DNA of 23,457 nt, from positions 1 to 23,457 of the forward strand of contig DATEUW010000028.1 of assembly GCA_035282925.1 (NCBI GenBank), written 5' to 3'. Source of the stretch: ASMP01 sp035282925. GTDB lineage: Archaea; Nanobdellota; Nanobdellia; Pacearchaeales; GW2011-AR1. The first letter of the stretch is position 1. Each line of letters starts with the position of its first letter. The notes under the pieces are model-generated. The model worked only from the letters and a program-made list of their open reading frames with translations, ran no database searches and was not told the DNA's origin. Shown piece by piece: positions 1 through 6,093 of the stretch. A program made the position numbers and the translations under genes.

Positions 1-1
1 C

Positions 2-1465
2 GAGTACAGGTGCAAGGCTCTGGGGCAGGCTTGCGACCTTGTGAATCCTGGAACAACAGAGGAGCTTTGCGTCTGGGTAAATCCTAATGATGTGAAGCCC
101 CCTGTAATAGAGCCATGGGAAGATGTTCTTACTGACGGTTATGTTTATGTTCCCAACAATGTAATATCTCCTCCAGACAGGGGAGTGAAGATTGTCCCTG
201 AAAATAATACCAATGGATGCGTTGAAGCTTTCACCCCATTGGAGTTCGGGGTTACTTTGGACGAGGCTGCAAAATGCAGGATTGATCCTGTAAACAAGCC
301 TGGCTTCGATAATATGAGTTTCTGGTTCGGAGGAAGCTCAACAAGCAAGTACAACCATAGCCAGCAGATGTCTCTTCCAAGCCCGGCAGCTGTTGCTGCA
401 GCCGCTGCAGCGCAGAACATCACTATCCAGAACAACGGAATATACAATCTTTTTGTGAGATGCCAGGATGCCAATGGAAATGCAAACACTCCAAACTTCG
501 TTTTCAATTTCTGCGTTAACCCAGGACCAGACACAACTCCTCCTTTGATAGTCTTAACAAGCATACTTAACGGAGCCCCAATAGCCTATAATCAGGCATC
601 TGCAAATCTTTCTGTCTATGTGAATGAGCCCGCAGAGTGCAGATGGAGCCAGCTAGACCAGGACTACGACAACATGCCGAACAACATGTCGTGCGTGACA
701 AATGTTCTTCAGGGAATTGTGGTGAACACAAGGCTTGTTTATCCCTGCCTTACAACTCTTACAGGTTTAAAGAACGGAGAGGACAATGACTTTTTTTTCA
801 GATGCAAAGACCAGCCTCAGCTTGCAGGAACGCGAGATGAAAGCGACAGAAACACAAACGCAGAATCCTACAAATTCACTCTTGTAGGAACAAGACCTTT
901 GGCAATAACTTCCATCGAACCAAATGATACGACGGTAAAAGACTCCACAGATGTCATAAAAGTCACAGTAGAAGCAGAGACTTTCGGAGGATACAAGGAT
1001 GGAGAAGCAATATGCTCTTACAGCCAGACGGGAATAGAAGGCAGCTTCATAGACTTTTTCGATACAGGAAAAACAAACAGGCATTCACAGGACCTTTTCC
1101 TCACAGAGGGCAGCTACACTTTCTATATCAGGTGCATTGACCTCGGAGGCAATGCCGACAACAAGGTGATAAACTTTAATGTTGAGTCTGATAACGAGGC
1201 GCCTATAGTTGTAAGGGTTTTCAAGGAAGAGAATTTCTTGAAGATAATAACCAATGAAGAAGCGAGCTGCGTCTACAGCATTTCCACAGACAATGCCTGC
1301 AACTATCTGTTTGAGGACGGAATTGCCATGCAGTCCCTAGAGAACAACAAGCATCAGATATCCTGGGACATTGACAGGACTTTCTACATAAAATGCAAGG
1401 ACGAATTCGGAAACCAGCCGCTTCCTAACGAATGCAGCATAATTGCCAGGCCTGTCGGAAAATAG
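2..1465 (+). CDS. Cys-rich repetitive extracellular protein (5' end outside window)
   Basis: The frame is open to the left edge, so the N-terminus and any signal peptide are missing. About 487 residues are visible. They form at least four modules of about 90-110 residues. Each module opens with an 'xxC' strand (AKCRID, AECRWS, AICSYS, ASCVYS) and closes with a strand ending in FVRCQD, FFRCKD, YIRCID or YIKCKD, usually followed by xxGN. Modules are linked by proline-rich joints such as DTTPP. The paired Cys positions suggest one or two disulfides per beta-sandwich module, which fits a secreted or surface-exposed protein. The first visible module carries a low-complexity alanine run (about 9 Ala in 11 residues). 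There is no C-terminal membrane helix, so anchoring must be N-terminal or by association. It is followed by convergent and then pilin-like genes. Family resemblance to DPANN surface repeat proteins is my recognition only; the exact function is unknown. Confidence 0.75.
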   Translation, partial: EYRCKALGQACDLVNPGTTEELCVWVNPNDVKPPVIEPWEDVLTDGYVYVPNNVISPPDRGVKIVPENNTNGCVEAFTPLEFGVTLDEAAKCRIDPVNKPGFDNMSFWFGGSSTSKYNHSQQMSLPSPAAVAAAAAAQNITIQNNGIYNLFVRCQDANGNANTPNFVFNFCVNPGPDTTPPLIVLTSILNGAPIAYNQASANLSVYVNEPAECRWSQLDQDYDNMPNNMSCVTNVLQGIVVNTRLVYPCLTTLTGLKNGEDNDFFFRCKDQPQLAGTRDESDRNTNAESYKFTLVGTRPLAITSIEPNDTTVKDSTDVIKVTVEAETFGGYKDGEAICSYSQTGIEGSFIDFFDTGKTNRHSQDLFLTEGSYTFYIRCIDLGGNADNKVINFNVESDNEAPIVVRVFKEENFLKIITNEEASCVYSISTDNACNYLFEDGIAMQSLENNKHQISWDIDRTFYIKCKDEFGNQPLPNECSIIARPVGK

Positions 1466-1578
1466 TTTTTAATAGTTTTATGGGAGAAAACCAATAAACG
1501 TTTTAATACAATAAAACCTGTGCGCAATTATTATTAAGTTAATTCACTAAAAATTTATTATTAAAAATATATTCCAGT

Positions 1579-2463
1579 TTAATCTTTAATCTCTTCCTGC
1601 TTCTTTTCTGTCTTATCTGGAGGTATGCAGGGAGCTAGTCCTACACAATCGCTTGCATCATCAGATTGAATCTCAAACTTCATCATTTCAACCATTCCGC
1701 CTGAACTCCATGAAGCTATATAGATTCCTTTACCACCACGCTCTAACAGATGCCTGGCCAATACACCATATCCGAAACCATAGGAGTTGGTGTTTTTTTT
1801 CTCCCAAAAAAATCCATCAACCCTTTCTCCAGAAGGGCCGATTATGTCCAATCTTATTTCATTTTTGCTGATTCTCTGCTGTTGTGTCGGGTTATAGAGA
1901 AATAAAGTTACAGGCTCATTGCCATCGCCGGGAAATTTGTTTTTTATTCCCATAAATTCATTGGCATCCCAATGAGTATCCATATTCAGGTCCTTCCAAT
2001 AGTTTGCTGCGAAAACCCGCCCAAGGGCTTTTCTTACTGCCAAATCAGGATAAGGGCTTTCCGGATTTACCCATGTGCATCCCGCAGCAGGCTCGTATCT
2101 CGTTTGTATTTGTCCTTGGCTTACATTTACTTCAGCTCTTTCTTCTCTGGCAACTTCTTTCTGGTGTCCCCTCTGTCCTGCAAGAGAAGCAGCTGCCCCA
2201 AGTTTCTGGACATTAGGGTTGCCATGAAATCTTCCCATCAATCCAAGAAAACTCCAAAGTGCCGGCGGGGGAGAATTATTTGTCCTAGTTTTTTGCTCTG
2301 TGCAGTGAACATAAACCACATTTTCAGCAGGAGCATACTTTGCATCTTGCTGTGCATAAGCCGGCATGGAGCCTGCGCCCAAAGCAGTTAATCCCACGAG
2401 ACCATTAACAATCGCTTTTCTTGTCAGGTTTCCAATACCATGTACTATTCTTTCAAGAGCCAT
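1579..2463 (-). CDS. Secreted hypothetical protein with EF-hand-like loop
   Basis: 294 residues. The N-terminus has Arg/Lys residues, a hydrophobic stretch (about residues 18-35) and an AYA-Q site, which reads as a Sec signal peptide cut near residue 37. The mature part starts with a basic/polar region, then a globular part. Residues near 160 contain DLNMDTHWDANE, a 12-residue loop with acidic or Asn residues at positions 1, 3, 5, 9 and 12, matching a canonical EF-hand or dockerin-type calcium loop apart from Thr at position 6. A further beta-rich part contains LDIIGPSGERV and ends in a charged KTEKKQEEIKD tail after two Cys. It has its own promoter and faces away from the pilin-like operon. 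I do not recognise the family; calcium binding is inferred from the loop only. Confidence 0.7.
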   Translation of the reverse strand: MALERIVHGIGNLTRKAIVNGLVGLTALGAGSMPAYAQQDAKYAPAENVVYVHCTEQKTRTNNSPPPALWSFLGLMGRFHGNPNVQKLGAAASLAGQRGHQKEVAREERAEVNVSQGQIQTRYEPAAGCTWVNPESPYPDLAVRKALGRVFAANYWKDLNMDTHWDANEFMGIKNKFPGDGNEPVTLFLYNPTQQQRISKNEIRLDIIGPSGERVDGFFWEKKNTNSYGFGYGVLARHLLERGGKGIYIASWSSGGMVEMMKFEIQSDDASDCVGLAPCIPPDKTEKKQEEIKD

Positions 2464-2483
2464 GTTTTTGGCAGTGCATTTTT

Positions 2484-2493
2484 CTTTAAAAAA
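2484..2493 (-). promoter_or_regulatory. TATA box for the secreted hypothetical protein
   Basis: The minus strand reads TTTTTTAAAG here, centred about 25 bp before the ATG at 2463. This predicts transcription starting at or next to the start codon, that is, a leaderless mRNA. Confidence 0.5.
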
Positions 2494-2567
2494 CTTTCTT
2501 TTTCAGGGTTTACGATTTCATAAGAAATTAACATTAAATTAATAAACTTATTTTGGCTTTTTCGCTG

Positions 2568-3095
2568 ATGGGAAAAAGAGGCGCTTCTTGCATACCTGGC
2601 AAAACCATAGGCCAGATGCAGCTGTCTTTCGGGATGATTTTCTCGATAATACTTATTGTCGTGTTTCTTGCATTTGCCTTTTATGGAATAAAAACCTTTC
2701 TCGCGTTTCAGGATTCTGCAAAAGCCGGGAGATTCTTTGACCAAATACAGGGAGATATAGACAGGATATGGAAAAGCTCCCAGAGTTCAGAGCAGAGGGA
2801 ATATGTTGTTCCGTCCAGAGCTGATTTCGTCTGCTTTGTGGATTTTTTGTCTGATGCCAAGGGCGAGAATTCCATTTTTTATCCTGAGCTAAAAAGGGCA
2901 GATTACGGGAGAGAGAATCTTGTGTTTTATCCTGTGAAATTCACGGGATTTGAATCCAAGGAGATAAGCCATATGGATATAACGGAAACGACAAGCGAAG
3001 AGAATCCTCTCTGCATAAAAACCAGCGACGGCAGAGTGTCTCTGATTTTAAAAAAAGATTTTGGTGAGGCGCTGGTCACTGTGACAAGAGAATAA
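2568..3095 (+). CDS. Pilin-like membrane protein 1 (class III-type signal)
   Basis: 175 residues from the ATG at 2568. An in-frame TTG lies 15 nt upstream, but the AT-rich element at about 2530-2550 would place the transcript start close to the ATG, so I prefer the ATG. The N-terminus ends in a short basic/polar part and GQMQLSFGMIF, followed by a roughly 25-residue hydrophobic helix (SIILIVVFLAFAFYGI). This is the layout of archaeal type IV pilin-like precursors: a cleavage site after Gly, then a helix that would pack in a filament core. The rest is a soluble domain with three Cys. It is the first of four consecutive genes with the same architecture. A pilin or pseudopilin role is inferred from the N-terminus; the soluble domain is not recognised. 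Confidence 0.7.
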   Translation: MGKRGASCIPGKTIGQMQLSFGMIFSIILIVVFLAFAFYGIKTFLAFQDSAKAGRFFDQIQGDIDRIWKSSQSSEQREYVVPSRADFVCFVDFLSDAKGENSIFYPELKRADYGRENLVFYPVKFTGFESKEISHMDITETTSEENPLCIKTSDGRVSLILKKDFGEALVTVTRE

Positions 3096-3111
3096 CAGTA
3101 AGATTGATAAA

Positions 3112-4101
3112 ATGTTAAATAAAAAAGAGGGTAATAAAATAACAGGAGTTTATTCTGGCTTTCATATTAAAAGATTAAATTTAAACAAAAGAGGGTTTAT
3201 CCAGATATCTTTCGCATGGCTCTTTGCAATAATAATCGGGGCCATAATCTTGTTCCTTGCAATTTATGCCTCTGTGAAACTGATAAAAACAGAGGAAAGT
3301 GTTTCAGGGGCAGAAACAGGGAAAGAGATAGCTGTTCTTCTGAATCCGCTGGAGACAGGATTCGGTGAGGAAAAAACAACGCTGTTAACCTTGCCTGTAG
3401 AATCCAGAATTATCAACAGATGTGAAAGTTTTGGAGTTTTCGGGGAGCAGGAAGTGGCTGTTTCACAAAAAATAAGGGGGGAATTTGCAGCCACAGGCAT
3501 CGGCTCTCTGGCTCACAACAAGTACATATTTTCAAACAAAAGCGTTCAGGGAAAGAATTTTTATCTTTTTTCAAAGCCTTTCGAGTTTCCTTTCAAGGTG
3601 GCGGATTTGATTTTTCTGACCTCTTCAGAGGAAAGTTACTGCTTCATTGATGCTCCTGAAGAAATCCGGGAAGAGCTGACGAGTTTAAGCCAGGGAAATC
3701 TTTTCACGGAAAACTGCCCTTCAGACAGCATAAAGGTTTGTTTTGATAGTGAAGGAGAAGACTGCAATATTGTCGTGGATACTAACGACAAAACAGTTGA
3801 AAAAGACGGCTCCATGGTTTATTTTGAAGGGGATTCTCTCATGTACGGGGCTGTCTTCGCTGAAAAAGAAATTTACGAGTGCCAGGTTCAGAGGCTAATG
3901 AAAAGGCTGAACAATCTGGCTCTTATTTACAATGACAAAGAAACCATCCTCTTTGGAAGAGGATGCCCTCTGGAAGTCAATCTTTTGGACCTCGCAGGCT
4001 CTGCATTTTCTCTGAACAACTCGGCTGATTTAATTATTGTAAAGGCGGCTGCAGATGATGCTGAAGATGAAAATGAAAATGCTTATTGTGAGCTTTGGTG
4101 A
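3112..4101 (+). CDS. Pilin-like membrane protein 2 (long form)
   Basis: 329 residues, the largest of the four. A 25-residue polar leader ends in NLNKRG, directly followed by FIQISFAWLF and a hydrophobic helix (AIIIGAIILFLAIYASVKLI). KRG before a hydrophobic stretch is the classic class III signal context cut by FlaK/PibD/EppA-type prepilin peptidases. The ectodomain holds about nine Cys, including a cluster near residues 203-222 (ENCPSD, VCFD, DCN), suggesting disulfides outside the membrane. The gap to the upstream gene is 16 nt and no strong ribosome binding site is seen. The long leader before KRG could mean that translation begins further in, but no in-frame ATG lies between. It probably has a role in a filament or secretion pseudopilus; the specific function is unknown. 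Confidence 0.72.
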   Translation: MLNKKEGNKITGVYSGFHIKRLNLNKRGFIQISFAWLFAIIIGAIILFLAIYASVKLIKTEESVSGAETGKEIAVLLNPLETGFGEEKTTLLTLPVESRIINRCESFGVFGEQEVAVSQKIRGEFAATGIGSLAHNKYIFSNKSVQGKNFYLFSKPFEFPFKVADLIFLTSSEESYCFIDAPEEIREELTSLSQGNLFTENCPSDSIKVCFDSEGEDCNIVVDTNDKTVEKDGSMVYFEGDSLMYGAVFAEKEIYECQVQRLMKRLNNLALIYNDKETILFGRGCPLEVNLLDLAGSAFSLNNSADLIIVKAAADDAEDENENAYCELW

Positions 4102-4196
4102 AAAATGTTAAATAAAAAATTGCTGCAGGGAGTAATAAAATGAATGTTAATAGAAAAATAAATTATTATGAAATTGGGCTTATCAGAATATAAAAA

Positions 4197-4706
4197 ATGA
4201 TAAATGATAAATCTGGACAGGTAAAGATACAGCAGATGGCATTCATGCTGATAGCTGTTACCCTGTTTCTTGTCGTGGCCGGGATGTTCATACTCGTGAT
4301 AAGGTTTTCAAGCCTGCGGGGCACTGCGGAATTGCTGGAGGAGAGGAACGCGCTTTTGCTGGCATCCAAGCTTGCAGATTCTCCTGAATTTTCCTGCGGG
4401 AATGCTTTCGGCACAGCCAGGAGCAACTGCATAGACACAGACAAGGTGATGGCATTGACCTTTAGATTGCAGAACTACTCTGGATTTTGGGGAGTTGATG
4501 GAATAGAAATCAGGCGGATTTATCCTGCAGGAACAGGGACAGAATGCAGCCTTGAGAATTATCCTGCATGCGACAGAATAACTATCCTGGATTCTGAAAA
4601 AGGGACAGGAGTTTCCAACTTTGTATCCCTTTGCAGGAAGGAGCAGGGAACTTTCATCTATGACAAATGCGAGCTCGGGAGGATAATTATTACCTATGGG
4701 GATTAA
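4197..4706 (+). CDS. Pilin-like membrane protein 3
   Basis: 169 residues. The N-terminus MINDKSGQVKIQQMAF leads into a hydrophobic helix (MLIAVTLFLVVAGMFILVI), with KSG-Q resembling a class III cleavage site. The ectodomain has paired Cys (CGNAFGTARSNC, CSLENYPAC, LCRKEQGTFIYDKC), three close pairs that look like local disulfides. The 95-nt gap upstream contains two very short reading frames and two copies of an AATGTTAA element (see findings). It belongs to the four-gene set on grounds of order, strand and architecture. No enzymatic motif is visible. Confidence 0.7.
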   Translation: MINDKSGQVKIQQMAFMLIAVTLFLVVAGMFILVIRFSSLRGTAELLEERNALLLASKLADSPEFSCGNAFGTARSNCIDTDKVMALTFRLQNYSGFWGVDGIEIRRIYPAGTGTECSLENYPACDRITILDSEKGTGVSNFVSLCRKEQGTFIYDKCELGRIIITYGD

Positions 4707-4780
4707 AATAAAAGAGAGAAAAATGTTAATTGATAAAATCATTGGTGCTTGGTGGAAGGTGATGGGGCGGATGGTGGACT

Positions 4781-5269
4781 ATGGTAAGTAAAATAACAAA
4801 GAAAAATAAGAGAGCACAGGAAGAGATTGTGGGGTTTGCAGTCATAGTGATAATTGTCTCTATAATCCTAATTTTCTTCCTGGTTTTCTCGCTCTCAGAC
4901 AGGGCAGAGACAGAGAGTTACGAATCAGAGAGCTTCTTGCAGTCCAGCCTGTATTACACGAGCAGCTGTTCAGACAACGGTGAGTTGCTTCCTGTCCAGG
5001 ATCTGGTTTTTTCGTGTTACGGGGAAGAAGAGTGCGAAAATGGTGAGGAAGCGTGTGCTGTTTTAAATGAAACCCTAAAAGGCATACTTGAAGAAAGCTG
5101 GCAGGTCGGAGAAGACTTTCCCGTGAAGGGCTATAAGCTGGAGATTTTCTCAGAGGAAGAAAATATTCTTTCCATCAGGGAAGGAAACATTACGAGCAGC
5201 TCTAAAGGAGCGCAGCAACTCCTTCCAAAAGGAATTCCAATAAGGGTTTCATTTAACTTGTATTACTAG
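4781..5269 (+). CDS. Pilin-like membrane protein 4
   Basis: 162 residues. The N-terminus is KKNKRAQEEIVGFAV followed by a hydrophobic helix (IVIIVSIILIFFLVFSLS). KRA-QEE, with Glu at the fifth position after the basic pair and the helix starting at once, is the closest of the four to a canonical archaeal class III signal. The ectodomain is acidic and has Cys pairs (TSSCSDNG, VFSCYGEEECENGEEAC). It ends in a predicted beta strand (IPIRVSFNLYY). It is the last gene of the set; a 94-nt gap and the convergent regulator follow. A short frame at 4723-4791 overlaps its start. A pilin-like role is inferred only. Confidence 0.72.
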   Translation: MVSKITKKNKRAQEEIVGFAVIVIIVSIILIFFLVFSLSDRAETESYESESFLQSSLYYTSSCSDNGELLPVQDLVFSCYGEEECENGEEACAVLNETLKGILEESWQVGEDFPVKGYKLEIFSEEENILSIREGNITSSSKGAQQLLPKGIPIRVSFNLYY

Positions 5270-5363
5270 ATTAGTTTTAGCATCCTAAAACAGATATTCT
5301 GGGTAAAAAGTTGTCAAATAATATGATAAGAGGATATCAGGGCTTGATAGCTTAAAATAAATT

Positions 5364-5720
5364 CTAGATTTTCAGGTTTATTGTCAGAGAATCTATAACC
5401 AGTTCCGGCTTGTGCCTTTTTCTGTTCTTTGTTTTTTCCTCTATCAGCTCTATAAAGCCGAATCTTTCCAGAAGCTTTATGTCATCGTTGACTGTTTTAA
5501 AGTTTCTTCCCAGTTTTTTTGCAAGGTCATATATAGAGCCTGGCTTCTGGGTTTTAAGAACGTGCAGAAGCCTTGCTTTTTCATTGCTGAGAAGCCTTCT
5601 CAGAGCTGAAAGGCCCTCAAAATCGTAGTCTTCCTTGGAAAGAAAAAAGCCTTTTCTCAATATGGAAAAAGCCCCTCCTGACTGGATTATTGAAATCTCT
5701 CTGGTCTTTGAGACTGCCAT
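5364..5720 (-). CDS. Winged helix-turn-helix transcriptional regulator
   Basis: 118 residues. The central part (about 45-105) reads as a winged HTH: LLSNEKARLLHVLKTQKPGS, then IYDLAKKLGRNFKTVNDDIKLL as helix-turn-recognition helix, then RFGFIELIEEKT as the wing. This matches the ArsR/MarR-like predicted regulators typified by HVO_A0114 (COG4190). The N-terminal roughly 40 residues include a strand with ISIIQSGGAF. The gene stands alone, transcribed towards the pilin-like genes and divergent from the S-layer gene. Its own promoter region contains an inverted repeat (5736-5779), so autoregulation is plausible. The target genes cannot be read from the sequence; the S-layer and pilin-like genes are only neighbours. 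Confidence 0.8.
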   Translation of the reverse strand: MAVSKTREISIIQSGGAFSILRKGFFLSKEDYDFEGLSALRRLLSNEKARLLHVLKTQKPGSIYDLAKKLGRNFKTVNDDIKLLERFGFIELIEEKTKNRKRHKPELVIDSLTINLKI

Positions 5721-5735
5721 TTTAGATTTTTGAGT

Positions 5736-5779
5736 ATATATGGTATTTTATAATATATATTACTGATAAAACCATATAT
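5736..5779. repeat. Inverted repeat, candidate operator of the HTH regulator
   Basis: ATATATGGT at 5736-5744 and ACCATATAT at 5771-5779 are perfect reverse complements, 9 bp each, separated by 26 bp of AT-rich DNA that holds a likely minus-strand TATA element. Position and symmetry suit a dimeric repressor site acting on the regulator's own promoter. The AT-rich context makes chance repeats more likely, so confidence is moderate. Confidence 0.45.
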
Positions 5780-5854
5780 GTTAATAAATCTTCCTTTTCG
5801 CTGGTTTCCTGAAAAGCAGATAGACTGTAGTTATATTATAGTAACACCATAAGC

Positions 5855-5862
5855 TTTATAAG
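5855..5862 (+). promoter_or_regulatory. TATA box of the S-layer gene
   Basis: TTTATAAG preceded by purine-rich ATAAGC, a plausible BRE. A start about 26 bp downstream (near 5884) would give a leader of about 210 nt. A second TTTTTAAAG at about 5919-5927 could give a shorter leader of about 140 nt. The pairing of 5889-5896 with 5937-5945 favours the longer transcript. Confidence 0.5.
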
Positions 5863-6034
5863 TAAAACCAATAAAAATAGGGGTTTAGGGGGAAAGAAAG
5901 GGTTGGCAGACAGCAAGCTTTTTAAAGAAAAATTGGCTTTTCCCCGTGCACCGACGACACCTACGGGTGTTCTAATAGGGGTTAAGAAAGATCATATTCA
6001 CGACACGGTAGCTAACCCTATTGCTATCGGGTTG

Positions 6035-6070
6035 ATGAAAGTTGTCCTTGACAACTCTTCACAGAGTTGA
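6035..6070 (+). CDS. Possible leader peptide upstream of the S-layer gene
   Basis: A 12-codon frame, ATG to TGA, encoding MKVVLDNSSQS. It spans both competing hairpins exactly and its stop lies 2 nt before the GGAGGT ribosome binding site of the S-layer gene. Translating it would melt both hairpins and bring ribosomes next to the S-layer start. Only a weak GGG precedes its own ATG. A frame this short can occur by chance; the coincidence with the hairpins is what makes it notable. Confidence 0.3.
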   Translation: MKVVLDNSSQS

Positions 6071-6072
6071 AA

Positions 6073-6078
6073 GGAGGT
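6073..6078 (+). promoter_or_regulatory. Strong Shine-Dalgarno site of the S-layer gene
   Basis: GGAGGT, complementary to the 16S 3' end. It lies 15 nt before the ATG at 6094, wider than usual, and directly after the overlapping hairpins, so its exposure could depend on them. Most other genes here lack any such site. Confidence 0.6.
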
Positions 6079-6093
6079 TGAAAAGAGAGAAAT

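Larger units (their letters stand above)
5884..6093 (+). promoter_or_regulatory. Structured 5' leader of the S-layer mRNA
   Basis: About 210 nt with unusually dense pairing potential. Seen directly: GGGGAAAG (5889-5896) can pair with CTTTTCCCC (5937-5945). ACACC-TACG-GGTGT (5957-5970) is a 5-bp hairpin closed by C-G around a UACG tetraloop, a very stable RNA motif. AATAGGG (5974-5980) can pair with CCCTATT (6016-6022). AACCC (6014-6018) can instead pair with GGGTT (6029-6033). GTTGTC/GACAAC (6041-6046/6050-6055) competes with CAACTCT/AGAGTTG (6052-6058/6063-6069). Leaderless transcripts are the norm in this window, so a long folded leader is exceptional and suggests RNA-level control of S-layer synthesis. 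It matches no riboswitch class that I recognise. Confidence 0.55.
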
